64,000 nucleotides of DNA from Gallionella sp. (lineage in GTDB: Bacteria; Pseudomonadota; Gammaproteobacteria; Burkholderiales; Gallionellaceae). A program made the translations under genes and the position numbers. The notes beneath the pieces are model-generated. The model had not been told where the DNA came from, did not search any database, and was given only the letters and a program-made list of their open reading frames with translations. Below are positions 10,724 through 20,073 of this stretch, piece after piece (the stretch's first letter is position 1; every line of letters starts with the position of its first letter). The stretch covers positions 1 to 64,000 of the forward strand of contig JAQTWT010000006.1 of assembly GCA_028689145.1 (NCBI GenBank), written 5' to 3'.

Positions 10724-11647
10724 ATGGCAAGTTATATACGCGGTATTTTCGGCAATCGGGACGTGTTGCTCGGTGTGATCTTCGCGCTGCTTGCGGCAGT
10801 CGGGTTTTCGGCCAAGGCGATTCTGGTCAAGCTGGCGTATCTCGACAGCGTGGATGCGGTGACGCTGCTGGCGTTGCGCATGGTGTTTTCGGTGCCGTTC
10901 TTCATCGGCGTGGCGCTGTGGGTTAAACGGCAACATGCCGAGCCGCTCAATGCGCACGACCGGATGCTGGTATTGGGGCTGGGTTTGATCGGCTACTACT
11001 GTTCCAGCTTTCTCGATTTTCTCGGGCTGCAATACATCTCCGCCGGGCTGGAACGCCTGATTTTGTTTCTCTACCCGACCATGACGGTGCTGCTCGCGGC
11101 ATTGCTCTACCAGCGCGCTATCGGCAGGAAGGTCATCGCGGCGATGGCGTTGAGTTATGCCGGAATCGCTTTGGTATTCATGCACGACATCGGCGTGAAG
11201 GAGGGCAGCGTGGTGCTGGGCGCAGCGCTGGTGTTCGCCAGCACCTTGTCTTACTCGATCTATCTGGTGGGCGCCGGGCATACCATCGCGCGCATCGGCA
11301 GCATGCGCTTCACCGCTTACGCGATGCTGGTGGCGAGTGTCGCCAGTCTGTTGCAGTTCGTCGTGTTGCGCCCGATGAGCGCGCTCGACCTGCCGTTGCG
11401 CGTGTATGAATTTTCCATCGCGATGGCGATCTTCTCCACGGTGTTGCCGGTGTTCCTGCTGTCTTTCGCTATCCGCCGCATCGGCTCAGGCAGTGCCTCG
11501 CTGATCGGCACCGTCGGGCCGGTCAGCACCATCTATATGGCATATCTGTTTCTGAACGAGAGCATATCGTTGTTGCAGATCGCCGGTTCGTCGCTGGTGC
11601 TGGTTGGTGTGCTGATTATCAGCCTGAACAGCCAGCGGGTAGGTTAA
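10724..11647 (+). CDS. EamA/DMT-family inner-membrane transporter
   Basis: The 307-residue product is almost entirely hydrophobic, with about ten predicted membrane helices in two halves of five. That is the duplicated EamA layout of drug/metabolite exporters (RhaT/YdcZ-like). Recognisable stretches are AKAILVKLAYL in helix 1 and GLQYISAGLERLILFLYPT in the middle of the first half; the second half has the GSASLIGTVGPV segment. The family exports amino acids, nucleosides or other metabolites; the substrate here is unknown. The neighbouring genes give no clue. Confidence 0.85.
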   Translation: MASYIRGIFGNRDVLLGVIFALLAAVGFSAKAILVKLAYLDSVDAVTLLALRMVFSVPFFIGVALWVKRQHAEPLNAHDRMLVLGLGLIGYYCSSFLDFLGLQYISAGLERLILFLYPTMTVLLAALLYQRAIGRKVIAAMALSYAGIALVFMHDIGVKEGSVVLGAALVFASTLSYSIYLVGAGHTIARIGSMRFTAYAMLVASVASLLQFVVLRPMSALDLPLRVYEFSIAMAIFSTVLPVFLLSFAIRRIGSGSASLIGTVGPVSTIYMAYLFLNESISLLQIAGSSLVLVGVLIISLNSQRVG

Positions 11648-11775
11648 AGCCGATACGGGGTAGCAGGGGTAGCTGAAATTCAGGCGCTTTTCTGTATATT
11701 GATGACCGCCGCAACCGCCTGTATGATGCACAGCATATTGCACGAAATTCTGTAACCTATCTACAAGGAGACATC

Positions 11776-12066
11776 ATGGGGATTTCTGTACGCGATGTGG
11801 TGGCGTTTTCTCAGGCGCGCGCCAATCTTTCCGATCTGGCCGAGCAGGTCAAGGCCGGGGCGGAGAAAATCATCACCAAAAACGGTGAGAGTTATGTCGC
11901 CTTGATTGATTCAGACCGGCTTGATTACTACCATCGTCTGGAGCGCGAACGCATTCATCTGTTACTGCTTGATGAAGTTGAAAAAGGGCTGGATGACGTG
12001 GCGGCTGGCCGGGTGAAGGATGCGCGCCAAACTATCCAGCGGCTCAGGCGGCGGCGCGCAGCCTGA
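11776..12066 (+). CDS. Phd/YefM-family antitoxin
   Basis: This 96-residue protein has the N-terminal VVAFSQARANLSDLAEQVKAG segment, followed by IITKNGESYVALIDSD, the typical Phd/YefM DNA-binding fold. The C-terminal charged helix would wrap the toxin. AAGGAG lies 5 bp before the ATG. It is followed 12 bp later by a RelE/ParE-type toxin gene, the usual antitoxin-first order. As known for the family, it likely represses its own promoter alone and with the toxin. Confidence 0.88.
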   Translation: MGISVRDVVAFSQARANLSDLAEQVKAGAEKIITKNGESYVALIDSDRLDYYHRLERERIHLLLLDEVEKGLDDVAAGRVKDARQTIQRLRRRRAA

Positions 12067-12078
12067 GCCGGGGTAACC

Positions 12079-12456
12079 GTGGCAAAAAAAGTTACGATCA
12101 GGCTTACCGCCAACTTCGAGCGCAACCTTGAGGCGATAGAGGTATTTCTGGATGAGGCGGATTCACACCAAGCTTATGACCGCCTGCTGGATGATCTGGC
12201 CAATACCTTGATCCCAAACCTTGAGCAGTTTCCGGCAATGGGTCGGCTTTTTCTTGAGCGGCCAGTGTGCTCGGTTGAAGTGGCGAATGTCCTTGAACGT
12301 TTGCAATCAAAGTTGCGCGGCGGTGAATTGCGCGAATATTTGTTTGCCGATTACCTGGTGTTATATGCGCAGTTTGGCGAGCAAATTCATTTGCTGTCGA
12401 TCAAACACCATCGCCAGCTTTCATTCGATTTTCAATCGCTGTGGCCGAGAAATTGA
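12079..12456 (+). CDS. RelE/ParE-superfamily toxin
   Basis: The 125-residue product starts with GTG and reads KVTIRLTANFERNLEAIEVFL, then a helical region. It ends in a beta-strand part (EYLFADYLVLYAQF, IHLLSIKHHRQLSFDF) that resembles the RelE/ParE core, where the IHLLSIKHHR strand carries the basic residues near the active or binding site. Relatives either cleave mRNA on the ribosome or poison gyrase, and the sequence alone does not settle which. It forms a two-gene unit with the antitoxin upstream. Confidence 0.82.
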   Translation: MAKKVTIRLTANFERNLEAIEVFLDEADSHQAYDRLLDDLANTLIPNLEQFPAMGRLFLERPVCSVEVANVLERLQSKLRGGELREYLFADYLVLYAQFGEQIHLLSIKHHRQLSFDFQSLWPRN

Positions 12457-12499
12457 TGCGCTCCATACGAACACTTAACTACACTTCGGGAGAAATACC

Positions 12500-12886
12500 A
12501 TGCGCATACTTCACACCATGATCCGCTGCGGCGATCTGGATCGCTCCATCGATTTTTATACCAATGTGCTGGGCATGCAGCTGCTGCGCCGCAAGGATTA
12601 TCCGGAGGGGAAATTCACGCTGGCGTTTGTCGGCTATGGCGACGAGAGCGAGCAGGCCGCGATTGAGCTGACTTACAACTGGGGCGTAGACAGCTACGAG
12701 ATGGGCAGCGGCTTCGGTCATGTCGCCATCGAGGTGGACGATGCTTATGCCGCCTGTGATGAGATCAAGCGGCGCGGCGGAACGGTGACCCGCGAGGCGG
12801 GGCCGATGAAAGGCGGGACAACGGTGATCGCGTTCGTCTGCGATCCGGACGGCTACAAGATCGAGCTCATCCAGAAGAAGAGCTGA
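12500..12886 (+). CDS. gloA: Lactoylglutathione lyase (glyoxalase I)
   Basis: This 128-residue enzyme turns the methylglyoxal-glutathione hemithioacetal into S-lactoylglutathione. It carries the family landmarks [28 protein letters not shown]-like [17 protein letters not shown] and [10 protein letters not shown]. The four metal ligands expected of the bacterial Ni-type enzyme are present: His5, Glu in IELTYN, His in GFGHVAI and Glu in KIELI. The length matches the family norm. GGGAG precedes the ATG. No glyoxalase II gene lies nearby. Confidence 0.95.
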   Translation: MRILHTMIRCGDLDRSIDFYTNVLGMQLLRRKDYPEGKFTLAFVGYGDESEQAAIELTYNWGVDSYEMGSGFGHVAIEVDDAYAACDEIKRRGGTVTREAGPMKGGTTVIAFVCDPDGYKIELIQKKS

Positions 12887-12914
12887 TTCGGCAGGCCGGG
12901 CTATCCGGGGAGAG

Positions 12915-12980
12915 CCGTTCGCCCTGAGGTATCGAAGGGTATCTCGGTGTGAGAGGGCTTCGATACCTCAGCCTGAACGG
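12915..12980. repeat. Inverted repeat, family E copy 1 (CCGTTCGCCCTGAG type)
   Basis: CCGTTCGCCCTGAGGTATCGAAGG at the left is mirrored by CTTCGATACCTCAGCCTGAACGG at the right. Related units lie at 22687 and 62255. It fills the gap between the convergent gloA and folD genes and may serve as a two-way terminator. Confidence 0.65.
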
Positions 12981-12987
12981 ATTTTAG

Positions 12988-13845
12988 TTATTTACCGCTT
13001 GCCGTCCGTTCCGCCGCTTGCACGGTGTTGGCCACCAGCATGGTGATGGTCATCGGGCCGACACCGCCGGGAACCGGGGTAATCCAGCCGGCAACTTCCT
13101 TCGCCGAATCGAAATCCACGTCGCCGCACAGTTTGCCGTCGGCCATACGGTTGATGCCCACGTCGATTACCGCCGCGCCGGGTTTGATCATGTCGCCGGT
13201 GATCATCTTCGGCTTGCCGGTCGCGACCACCAGAATGTCGGCATCGCGGGTGAACTTGGCGAGATCGACGGTTCTGGACGTGCAGATGGTGACGGTGGCG
13301 TTCTGTTGCAGCAGCATCAGCGCCATCGGTTTGCCGACGATGTTGCTGCGCCCGATCACCACGGCGTGTTTGCCTTCGATGGACACGCCGCTCTTTTCCA
13401 GCAGCTTCATCGCACCGTAGGGGGTGCACGGGGCGAAGCGCATGTTGCCGGTGGTCAGCGCGCCGACGTTGAGCGGATGGAAACCGTCCACGTCCTTGTC
13501 AGGGCTGATCGCTTCCAGTACCTTGCTGCTGTCGATGTGTTTCGGCACCGGCAGTTGCACGAGAACACCGTGTATCTTCGGGTCGGCGTTCAGTTCGGCG
13601 ATCTTTGCCAGCAGCGTGGCTTCGGGCGTGTCGGCGGACATGACGACGTGCTCGGAGTGCAGGCCCAGTTCGGCGCAGGCCTTCACCTTGTTGGCGACAT
13701 ATACCTTCGAGGCAGGGTCTTCGCCGACGATGATGACCGCCAGCCCCGGCGTGATGCCGCGCGCTTTCAGCGCATCGGCGCGTTCCTTCCACTCGGCGCG
13801 CACCTGCTGGGCGATGGTCTTTCCGTCAATGATCTGTGCTGTCAT
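12988..13845 (-). CDS. folD: Bifunctional methylenetetrahydrofolate dehydrogenase / methenyltetrahydrofolate cyclohydrolase
   Basis: The 285-residue enzyme interconverts 5,10-methylene-, methenyl- and 10-formyl-tetrahydrofolate with NADP. Visible landmarks are the [13 protein letters not shown] segment containing the catalytic Lys, the VQLPVPKH signature, [11 protein letters not shown], and the Rossmann motif [17 protein letters not shown], ending in [12 protein letters not shown] chose the ATG at 13845, which has GGAG about 7 bp upstream and starts MTAQIIDGK as in relatives; the frame stays open further upstream but has no support. It lies 16 bp downstream of ppa on the same strand. Confidence 0.96.
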   Translation of the reverse strand: MTAQIIDGKTIAQQVRAEWKERADALKARGITPGLAVIIVGEDPASKVYVANKVKACAELGLHSEHVVMSADTPEATLLAKIAELNADPKIHGVLVQLPVPKHIDSSKVLEAISPDKDVDGFHPLNVGALTTGNMRFAPCTPYGAMKLLEKSGVSIEGKHAVVIGRSNIVGKPMALMLLQQNATVTICTSRTVDLAKFTRDADILVVATGKPKMITGDMIKPGAAVIDVGINRMADGKLCGDVDFDSAKEVAGWITPVPGGVGPMTITMLVANTVQAAERTASGK

Positions 13846-13861
13846 GTTTTGCTCCTGTCCG

Positions 13862-14404
13862 TTATTTACCTGTGGATTTTTGCTTGTAGCGCTCAAGGCC
13901 ATTCATGATTTCCGCGTGGGCTTCCGGAATGCCCTGCCAGCCCTTGATCTTGACCCACTTGCCCGGTTCCAGCGCTTTGTAGAGTTCGAAGAAGTGCTTG
14001 ATCTGCTCCAGCGTGATCTCCGGAAGATCCAGATAAGTTTTGACGTTGTGGTACAGCGGCGTCAGTTTGTCGGTGGGTACCGCGACGATCTTTGCATCGC
14101 CGCCGCCTTCGTCTTCCATGCTCAGCATGCCGACCGGGCGGCAGGGGATAATCGCGCCGTGCACGATAGGGAATTGCGTGACTACCAGCACGTCCACCGG
14201 ATCGCCGTCGTCAGCGATGGTTTCAGGGATGAAGCCGTAATTGCAGGGATAGCGCATCAACGAACCGATGAAACGATCCACCACCAGTACACCGGATGTT
14301 TTATCCACTTCGTACTTGACCGGGTCGGCGTGTTTTGGGATTTCGACAATGACGTTGCATTCGTGGGGCAGATTGTCACCGGGGCGGACGTTTAACAGAC
14401 TCAT
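13862..14404 (-). CDS. ppa: Inorganic pyrophosphatase (family I)
   Basis: The 180-residue cytoplasmic enzyme hydrolyses pyrophosphate to phosphate. The Mg-binding signature [10 protein letters not shown] is intact, as are [28 protein letters not shown] and the KWVKIKGW segment near the C-terminus. Length fits bacterial family I enzymes. It is transcribed ahead of folD and is divergent from a pyrophosphate-type phosphofructokinase, so two genes of PPi metabolism share one control region (14405-14542). Confidence 0.96.
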   Translation of the reverse strand: MSLLNVRPGDNLPHECNVIVEIPKHADPVKYEVDKTSGVLVVDRFIGSLMRYPCNYGFIPETIADDGDPVDVLVVTQFPIVHGAIIPCRPVGMLSMEDEGGGDAKIVAVPTDKLTPLYHNVKTYLDLPEITLEQIKHFFELYKALEPGKWVKIKGWQGIPEAHAEIMNGLERYKQKSTGK

Positions 14405-14542
14405 GAGGCTTCCTTGTGGTTAGTAAAGTCCGCAATTATAAGCGATGCCGGGTGATGCTGCGAAGCTGTAATAAGTTTAGAATATGGCGGGTTCAGAATG
14501 TTAATTGGAATGCTAACGAGTTCAATTCAGGGAGATGACGCT

Positions 14543-15736
14543 ATGGCAACGCAAGGGAAATTAATCGGCAAGATGGTGATCGGCCAATCGGGCGGCCCTA
14601 CCGCAGTGATCAACCAGTCTTTGGTCGGCGCGGTGCTGGCTGCGCGCAAGCACTCCGGCATCACCGGTATCCTCGGCGCGCGGCACGGTATCGCCGGGAT
14701 CATGAAGGGAGAATTCATCGACCTGACCACGCAGAGCGTCGAGCAGCTCGAGCTGGTCGCCACGACTCCGGCGGCGGCATTGGGTTCGGTGCGCCTCAAG
14801 CCCGGCAAGGCGGAATGCGAGAAGGTGTTCGAGGTGTTCAGGAAAAACGATGTGCGCTATTTCTTCTACATCGGCGGCAACGATTCGGCCGAGACCGCGC
14901 ACATCATCGCCGAGATGGCGAAGGAAGCAAATTACGATTTCTGTACCGTACATATTCCCAAGACCATCGACAACGATCTGAAAGTCACCGACCACTGCCC
15001 CGGTTTCGCATCCGCCGCACGCTTCGTGGCGCTGGCCTTCATGGGCGACGACCGCGACAACCGCGCGCTGGAAGGCATCAAGGTCAATGTGGTGATGGGG
15101 CGCAGTGCCGGATTCCTCACGGCTGCATCCGCACTGGCGCGTCAGGCGGAAGGCGACGGGCCGCATCTGATCTACCTGCCGGAGCGCGTGTTTGATATTG
15201 AAAAATTCAAGCAGGACGTGCGCGATGCCGTGGCGAAATATGGCCGCTGCGTGATCGCCGCATCGGAAGGTATCACCGACAAGGACGGCAACCCGATCTC
15301 GACCAGCGGCGAGCGCGACTCGCACGGCAACATTCAACTGTCCGGCTCGGGTGCGCTGGGCGACACGCTGGCGGCGCTGGTCAAGGAGGCGTTTCCCGGA
15401 CAGAAGGTGCGCGTGCGCGCCGATACTTTCGGCTACCTGCAACGTTCTTTCCCCACCATCATTTCTCCGGTGGATGCCAAAGAAGCGCGCGCGGTCGGCG
15501 ACTTTGCGGTGAACCACGCCGCCGCAACCGGCATGCCCGGCTCGGTGGCGATTCGCCGTCTGAGCAGCCAGCCGTATGCCAGTGAGTGTTTCATCACGCC
15601 GTTATCAACCGTGGCAAAAGTCGCCACCGAGATGAAGGACGAATACATCAATGCGGCGGGCAACGATGTGACGCAGGCATGGATCGATTATGTCGCACCG
15701 CTGGTGGGCGAGTTGCCGAAGATGGGGCGGCTGTAG
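14543..15736 (+). CDS. pfp: Pyrophosphate-dependent 6-phosphofructokinase
   Basis: The 397-residue protein should phosphorylate fructose 6-phosphate reversibly, using PPi rather than ATP. Two sites separate it from ATP enzymes: GGND (111-114) where ATP enzymes have GGDG, and PKTIDND (139-145) where they have PGTIDND. The phosphate loop GQSGGPTAVIN is near the N-terminus. AGGGAG lies 8 bp before the chosen ATG; an in-frame ATG at 14498 lacks such a site. A reversible PPi enzyme would serve both glycolysis and gluconeogenesis in an autotroph. Cofactor use is inferred from motifs. Confidence 0.9.
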   Translation: MATQGKLIGKMVIGQSGGPTAVINQSLVGAVLAARKHSGITGILGARHGIAGIMKGEFIDLTTQSVEQLELVATTPAAALGSVRLKPGKAECEKVFEVFRKNDVRYFFYIGGNDSAETAHIIAEMAKEANYDFCTVHIPKTIDNDLKVTDHCPGFASAARFVALAFMGDDRDNRALEGIKVNVVMGRSAGFLTAASALARQAEGDGPHLIYLPERVFDIEKFKQDVRDAVAKYGRCVIAASEGITDKDGNPISTSGERDSHGNIQLSGSGALGDTLAALVKEAFPGQKVRVRADTFGYLQRSFPTIISPVDAKEARAVGDFAVNHAAATGMPGSVAIRRLSSQPYASECFITPLSTVAKVATEMKDEYINAAGNDVTQAWIDYVAPLVGELPKMGRL

Positions 15737-15778
15737 GGGGATTTGGTTTTATCTGAATTCCCTGTTAACCACAATATT

Positions 15779-15878
15779 CCCTCCCCCTTGCAGGGGGAGG
15801 GCTAGGGAGGGGGTAGAAATTATGTACATTTCACTACTTCTACCCCCATCCTAACCTTCCCCCTGCAAGGGGGAAGGG
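15779..15878. repeat. Palindromic repeat, family C copy 1 (CCCTCCCCC...GGGGGAGGG)
   Basis: CCCTCCCCCTTGCAGGGGGAGGG at the left is itself a hairpin; the mirror hairpin CTTCCCCCTGCAAGGGGGAAGG is at the right, with GGGGGTAGAAA/CTTCTACCCCC between. A close copy lies at 19292 and a variant inside folC at 35450. It sits between the convergent pfp and dnaJ genes. Confidence 0.75.
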
Positions 15879-15885
15879 ACATTCA

Positions 15886-15909
15886 GGGCGCGATGAATCG
15901 CGCCCCTAC
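15886..15909 (-). repeat. Single REP-like hairpin, family D
   Basis: Read on the minus strand it is GTAG followed by GGGCGCGAT-tc-ATCGCGCCC. The same unit opens the longer element at 56415. It adjoins the family C repeat downstream of dnaJ. Confidence 0.7.
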
Positions 15910-15946
15910 AAGGTTGCTTGCCCTTTGAGGTGAAATAACTTCGGAA

Positions 15947-17086
15947 CTAAGTCCCGAAGAAATCCTTCACTTTATCCATCCATGATTTGGCGCGCGGGTT
16001 GTGGCGGTCGTTATCGGTGGCATTGATCGCTTCAAACTCGCGCAACAATTCCTTTTGCCGTTCGGTCAGGCTTACTGGCGTTTCCACGATGACATGGCAA
16101 TGCAGGTCGCCGTGGCTCGCACTGCGAACCCCTTTGATGCCCTTGCCGCGCAAACGGAAGATTTTGCCGCTTTGCGTTTCGGCGGGAATCTTGATGCTTG
16201 CCACACCGTCCAGCGTGGGAATCTCGATTTCGCCGCCCAGCGCGGCGGTGCTGAAACTGATCGGCATTTCGCAATGCAAATCGTTATGGTCGCGCTGGAA
16301 CACCGCGTGCGGCTTGGTGTGGATCACCACATACAGATCGCCGGGAGGCCCGCCGTTCACACCATGCTCGCCTTCGCCGGACAGCCGGATACGGTCGTCG
16401 TTGTCCACGCCGGGCGGGATTTTTACCGACAGTGTTTTGTGTTTCTTGATGCGTCCGTTGCCGTTGCAATCCTTGCACGGCGAGGAGATCATTTTGCCGC
16501 TGCCGTGGCAGCGCGGGCAGGCCTGCTGGATCGAGAAAAACCCCTGCTGCATGCGCACCTGACCATGACCGCCGCAGGTGGTGCAAGCGGTCGGGCTGGT
16601 GCCGGGCTTGGCACCGCTGCCCTTGCAGGTTTCGCATTCCGCCATGACCGGCACGCGAATCTGTGTTTCGGTGCCGCGTGCGGCCTGCTCCAGCGTGACT
16701 TCCATGTTGTAACGCAGGTCGGCACCGCGATGCACATTGCTGCGCCCGCTGGCACCGCCGCGCCCGCCGCCGAAGATGTCGCCGAAGATGTCGGAGAAAT
16801 CGAAACCCTGTGCGCCCGCACCGCCCGCGCCGAACGGACTGCCGCCGCCCATGCCGCCGGCTTCGAACGCGGCATGACCATACTGGTCGTAAGCCGCGCG
16901 CTTTTGCCCGTCGCTCAGCGTCTCATAGGCTTCCTTGGCTTCCTTGAAGTGTTCCTCCGCCTTCGGGTTGTCCGGATTGCGGTCGGGATGATGCTTCATC
17001 GCCAGCTTGCGATAAGCCTTTTTGATTTCATCGTCCGAGGCATCGCGATTGACACCGAGGACTTCGTAGTAGTCTTTTTTGCTCAT
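15947..17086 (-). CDS. dnaJ: Chaperone DnaJ (Hsp40)
   Basis: The 379-residue co-chaperone stimulates DnaK ATP hydrolysis and hands over unfolded clients. It has the J domain with HPD ([11 protein letters not shown]), the Gly/Phe-rich linker (about 75-120), and four zinc-binding CxxCxGxG repeats ([32 protein letters not shown]). The C-terminal substrate-binding domains follow. All canonical parts are present and the length is normal. It is the last gene of the grpE-dnaK-dnaJ series, separated from dnaK by a 150-bp repeat-containing gap. Confidence 0.97.
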   Translation of the reverse strand: MSKKDYYEVLGVNRDASDDEIKKAYRKLAMKHHPDRNPDNPKAEEHFKEAKEAYETLSDGQKRAAYDQYGHAAFEAGGMGGGSPFGAGGAGAQGFDFSDIFGDIFGGGRGGASGRSNVHRGADLRYNMEVTLEQAARGTETQIRVPVMAECETCKGSGAKPGTSPTACTTCGGHGQVRMQQGFFSIQQACPRCHGSGKMISSPCKDCNGNGRIKKHKTLSVKIPPGVDNDDRIRLSGEGEHGVNGGPPGDLYVVIHTKPHAVFQRDHNDLHCEMPISFSTAALGGEIEIPTLDGVASIKIPAETQSGKIFRLRGKGIKGVRSASHGDLHCHVIVETPVSLTERQKELLREFEAINATDNDRHNPRAKSWMDKVKDFFGT

Positions 17087-17096
17087 AGCCGTGAAA

Positions 17097-17236
17097 GGAT
17101 TGAGGAGCGAGGATCGAGTTGCCTAGTGGCTCTCTGCTCCGTGCTCCTCTTTCTTTGCTCCTAACTTGATCCCGTTATAACCGGAAAAAGGATCGAAGAG
17201 CGAGACTGGTTTCGCTCGATCCTCAATCCTCGTTCC
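17097..17236. repeat. Inverted repeat, family F copy 1 (GGATTGAGGAGCGAGGATCGAG)
   Basis: The 22-bp unit GGATTGAGGAGCGAGGATCGAG lies at 17097-17118 and its inverted, slightly diverged copy at 17215-17236. Inside, GGATCGA.AGCGA pairs with TCGCT.CGATCC. It occupies the whole dnaK-dnaJ gap and may attenuate read-through into dnaJ. A second copy spans the truA-trpF junction near 30205-30400. Confidence 0.65.
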
Positions 17237-19177
17237 TTACTTCTTGTCTTTTACTTCGGTGAACTCGGCATCCACCACATCGCCTTCGTCCTTCTTGTGG
17301 TCGGCGCATTGTTCGCCCGGCTCGCAGGTTCCGCAGCCGCCTTCCTGTGCTTTGGCCTGTTCGGCGGCGTACATCTTCTCGCCCAGTTTCTGTGCGGCGG
17401 TCGCCAGCGCTTCAGTCTTGGCTTCGATGGCTTCCTTGTCGTCGGCCTTCACCACTTCTTCGGCTTCCTTCAGGGCGGCTTCGATCTTGGCCTTCTCGTC
17501 CGCGTCCAACTGATCGCCATACTCTTTCAACGATTTGTTGGTGGAGTGGATCAGCGAGTCCAGTTGATTGCGCGCTGTCACCAGTTCCAGCGACTTGCGG
17601 TCATCTTCGGCGTGGACTTCGGCATCGTTCACCATGCGCTGAATTTCCGCTTCGCTCAGGCCGGAGCTGGCCTGAATCTTGATCTTGTTTTCCTTGCCGG
17701 TGGCTTTGTCTTTCGCCGACACGTGCAGGATGCCGTTTGCATCGATGTCGAAGGTCACTTCGATTTGCGGCATGCCGCGCGGTGCGGGCGGGATGTCGGA
17801 CAGGTTGAATTGCCCCAGACTCTTGTTGCCGGAAGACACTTCACGCTCGCCTTGCAGCACATGAATGGTCACCGCGTTCTGGTTGTCGTCGGCGGTGGAG
17901 AATACCTGCGATGCCTTGGTCGGGATGGTGGTGTTCTTCTTGATCAGTTTGGTCATCACGCCGCCCATGGTTTCGATACCCAGCGACAGCGGGGTCACGT
18001 CGAGCAGCAGCACGTCTTTCACCTCGCCTTGCAGCACGCCGCCCTGGATCGCCGCGCCAACCGCCACGGCTTCGTCCGGGTTTACGTCCTTGCGCGGCTC
18101 TTTGCCGAAGAACGCTTTCACTCTTTCCTGCACCAGCGGCATACGGGTCTGACCGCCGACCAGAATTACGTCGGCGATGTCGGTATTGGAAACGCCCGCG
18201 TCTTTCATCGCGATCTTGCATGGCTCGATAGTGCGTGCGACCAGATCATCCACCAGGCTTTCCAGTTTGGCGCGGGTGATTTTTACCGCCAGATGTTTCG
18301 GGCCGGAAGCATCCGCCGTGATGTAAGGCAGGTTCACTTCGGTCTGTTGCGCTGAAGACAATTCGATCTTGGCTTTTTCCGCCGCGTCTTTCAGGCGTTG
18401 TAGCGCCAGCATGTCTTTCTTCAGGTCGATGCCGCTTTCCTTCTTGAATTCTTCCACCAGGAATTCGATCACGCGCATGTCGAAGTCTTCGCCGCCGAGG
18501 AAAGTGTCGCCATTGGTGGACATCACCTCGAACTGGTGCTCGCCTTCGATCTCGGCGATGTCGATGATGGAAATGTCGAACGTGCCGCCGCCCAGATCGT
18601 ACACCGCGATCTTGCGGTCGCCTTCCTGCTTGTCCAAGCCGAAAGCCAGCGCGGCTGCGGTCGGTTCATTGATGATGCGTTTTACTTCCAGCCCGGCGAT
18701 ACGGCCGGCATCCTTGGTGGCCTGACGCTGGCTGTCGTTGAAATAGGCGGGAACGGTGATGACCGCTTCGGTGACCGGTTCGCCCAGATAGTCTTCGGCG
18801 GTCTTCTTCATCTTCGCCAGCACTTGCGCGGAAATTTCCGGTGCGGAAATATCCTTGTCGCGCACCTTGATCCAGGCGTCGCCGTTCTTGGCTTTGACGA
18901 TGCTGTACGGCACCATGGCGATGTCTTTCTGCACCATCGGCTCTTCGAAGCGGCGCCCGATCAGGCGCTTCACGCCATACAGCGTGTTCTTCGGGTTGGT
19001 TACCGCCTGACGCTTGGCCGGTGCGCCGACCAGCACTTCGCCGTCTTCCATGTAAGCGATGATGGACGGCGTGGTGCGCGCACCCTCGGCGTTCTCGATC
19101 ACCTTGGTCTTGCCGTTTTCCATGATGGCGACGCACGAGTTGGTGGTGCCCAAGTCAATACCGATAATTTTTCCCAT
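17237..19177 (-). CDS. dnaK: Chaperone DnaK (Hsp70)
   Basis: The 646-residue ATP-driven chaperone has the full ATPase domain ([18 protein letters not shown] at the start, [23 protein letters not shown]), the linker [19 protein letters not shown], the substrate-binding domain and the helical lid. The C-terminus keeps [12 protein letters not shown] but is preceded by an unusual cysteine-rich stretch, [15 protein letters not shown], with C-x2-C-x5-C-x2-H spacing. Most DnaK tails are Gly/Ala-rich and cysteine-free, so a metal- or redox-responsive role is conceivable. A sigma32-like promoter lies 63-90 bp upstream, in addition to read-through from grpE. Confidence 0.98.
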   Translation of the reverse strand: MGKIIGIDLGTTNSCVAIMENGKTKVIENAEGARTTPSIIAYMEDGEVLVGAPAKRQAVTNPKNTLYGVKRLIGRRFEEPMVQKDIAMVPYSIVKAKNGDAWIKVRDKDISAPEISAQVLAKMKKTAEDYLGEPVTEAVITVPAYFNDSQRQATKDAGRIAGLEVKRIINEPTAAALAFGLDKQEGDRKIAVYDLGGGTFDISIIDIAEIEGEHQFEVMSTNGDTFLGGEDFDMRVIEFLVEEFKKESGIDLKKDMLALQRLKDAAEKAKIELSSAQQTEVNLPYITADASGPKHLAVKITRAKLESLVDDLVARTIEPCKIAMKDAGVSNTDIADVILVGGQTRMPLVQERVKAFFGKEPRKDVNPDEAVAVGAAIQGGVLQGEVKDVLLLDVTPLSLGIETMGGVMTKLIKKNTTIPTKASQVFSTADDNQNAVTIHVLQGEREVSSGNKSLGQFNLSDIPPAPRGMPQIEVTFDIDANGILHVSAKDKATGKENKIKIQASSGLSEAEIQRMVNDAEVHAEDDRKSLELVTARNQLDSLIHSTNKSLKEYGDQLDADEKAKIEAALKEAEEVVKADDKEAIEAKTEALATAAQKLGEKMYAAEQAKAQEGGCGTCEPGEQCADHKKDEGDVVDAEFTEVKDKK

Positions 19178-19239
19178 GATGCTTTTCCTTTCAATATGAA
19201 TATGTAAAAGTCAAAATTCTGTTGCTGCCTCGCCGTTCA

Positions 19240-19267
19240 AAATGAGGGCGGTGCTTGGTATTTCAAG
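19240..19267 (-). promoter_or_regulatory. Sigma32 (heat-shock) promoter of dnaK
   Basis: On the minus strand CTTGAAA (19267-19261) is followed after 13 bp by CCTCATTT (19247-19240). This matches the sigma32 consensus CTTGAAA / CCCCATNT in 7 of 7 and 7 of 8 positions where defined. The dnaK ATG is about 60 bp downstream. Confidence 0.7.
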
Positions 19268-19291
19268 TGCCACTTGTTCTGCTTCTTGATT

Positions 19292-19396
19292 CCTTCCCCA
19301 TTAAGGGGGAAGGTTAGGATGGGGGTGAAATCGTTGAGTTACAGTGGAATCGAGTTTCTACCCCCACCCTAGCCCTCCCCCTGCAAGGGGGAGGGG
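19292..19396. repeat. Palindromic repeat, family C copy 2
   Basis: CCTTCCCCattaAGGGGGAAGG and, at the other end, CCCTCCCCCTGCAAGGGGGAGGGG form two hairpins in mirror order around GGGGGTGAAA / TTTCTACCCCC. It is the same element as at 15779. It lies in the grpE-dnaK gap, upstream of the dnaK promoter. Confidence 0.75.
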
Positions 19397-19401
19397 AGTT
19401 G

Positions 19402-19950
19402 TTATTCCTTACCCTTAGCCACCATCACCAGCGCCGGGCGCAGCACGCGGTCGTTCAGCGCATAACCCTTCTGCATCACGCTGACCACGGTATTGGCGGG
19501 CTGGTCGCTGTCCAGCATGCCGATGGCCTGATGTTTGTGCGGGTCCAGTTTCTCGCCGAGCGGGTTGATCTCGCTGATGTTGAACTTTTCGAACACGCCG
19601 GACAATTGCTTGAGCGTCAGTTCCATGCCGCTCTTGAAACTCTCCACGGTTGCGGTTTCCACCGCCAGCCCGGCTTCCAGGCTGTCTTTCACCGCCAGCA
19701 TTTCGTTGGAAAAGCGCTCCACGGCGAATTTCTGCGCCTTGCTGATGTCGTCAGCCGCGCGGCGGCGGATATTCTCGCCCTCGGCCTTGGCGTACATCCA
19801 CGCGTCATAGTGTTCCTGTCCCTTACGCTCGGCTTCCTTGAGCATCTCTTCGAGGCTGGGTATGACTTCCGCCGCGTTGGCGGCGGAAGGTTCTGCACCG
19901 GCCGGGGTGGTTTGGGGTTCGGTCTGCTGGTTGCTTCCGTTCTGTTCCAT
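19402..19950 (-). CDS. grpE: Nucleotide exchange factor GrpE
   Basis: The 182-residue homodimeric factor releases ADP from DnaK. A disordered acidic/Gln-rich start (about 1-30) is followed by the long coiled-coil helix ([40 protein letters not shown]) and a beta domain with [25 protein letters not shown] and [23 protein letters not shown]. The frame is open upstream for another 270 codons, but only from this ATG is it GrpE; that upstream part overlaps the MFS gene on the other strand. It is first in the grpE-dnaK-dnaJ cluster. No hrcA gene adjoins. Confidence 0.96.
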   Translation of the reverse strand: MEQNGSNQQTEPQTTPAGAEPSAANAAEVIPSLEEMLKEAERKGQEHYDAWMYAKAEGENIRRRAADDISKAQKFAVERFSNEMLAVKDSLEAGLAVETATVESFKSGMELTLKQLSGVFEKFNISEINPLGEKLDPHKHQAIGMLDSDQPANTVVSVMQKGYALNDRVLRPALVMVAKGKE

Positions 19951-19983
19951 GCTATATCTATCTCCGTGTTTCGACTCGCAGCT

Positions 19984-20011
19984 AGTTTGGGGCGAAGTTT
20001 CTGTTTTCAAG
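19984..20011 (-). promoter_or_regulatory. Sigma32 (heat-shock) promoter of grpE
   Basis: On the minus strand CTTGAAA (20011-20005) is followed after 12 bp by CCCCAAACT (19992-19984), close to the sigma32 consensus CTTGAAA / CCCCATNT. The grpE ATG lies about 34 bp further on. It is in the gap shared with the divergent MFS gene. Confidence 0.7.
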
Positions 20012-20073
20012 AGCAGAAGCAAAATTATTTTTGCGGCGTGAGATAATACGCACCGTTCTGCAGCCGTCCTGTC

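Noticed and set aside
10537-10725. Small frames on both strands in the gap before the EamA gene
   Set aside because: No family resemblance, no convincing ribosome-binding sites, and the minus-strand frame overlaps the EamA start.
12898-12987. Possible small gene between gloA and folD
   Set aside because: The space is filled by an inverted repeat (12915-12980) and no frame of useful length remains.
13846-13902. 19-residue N-terminal extension of FolD
   Set aside because: It lacks a ribosome-binding site, overlaps the ppa end, and relatives start at the [13 protein letters not shown] Met.
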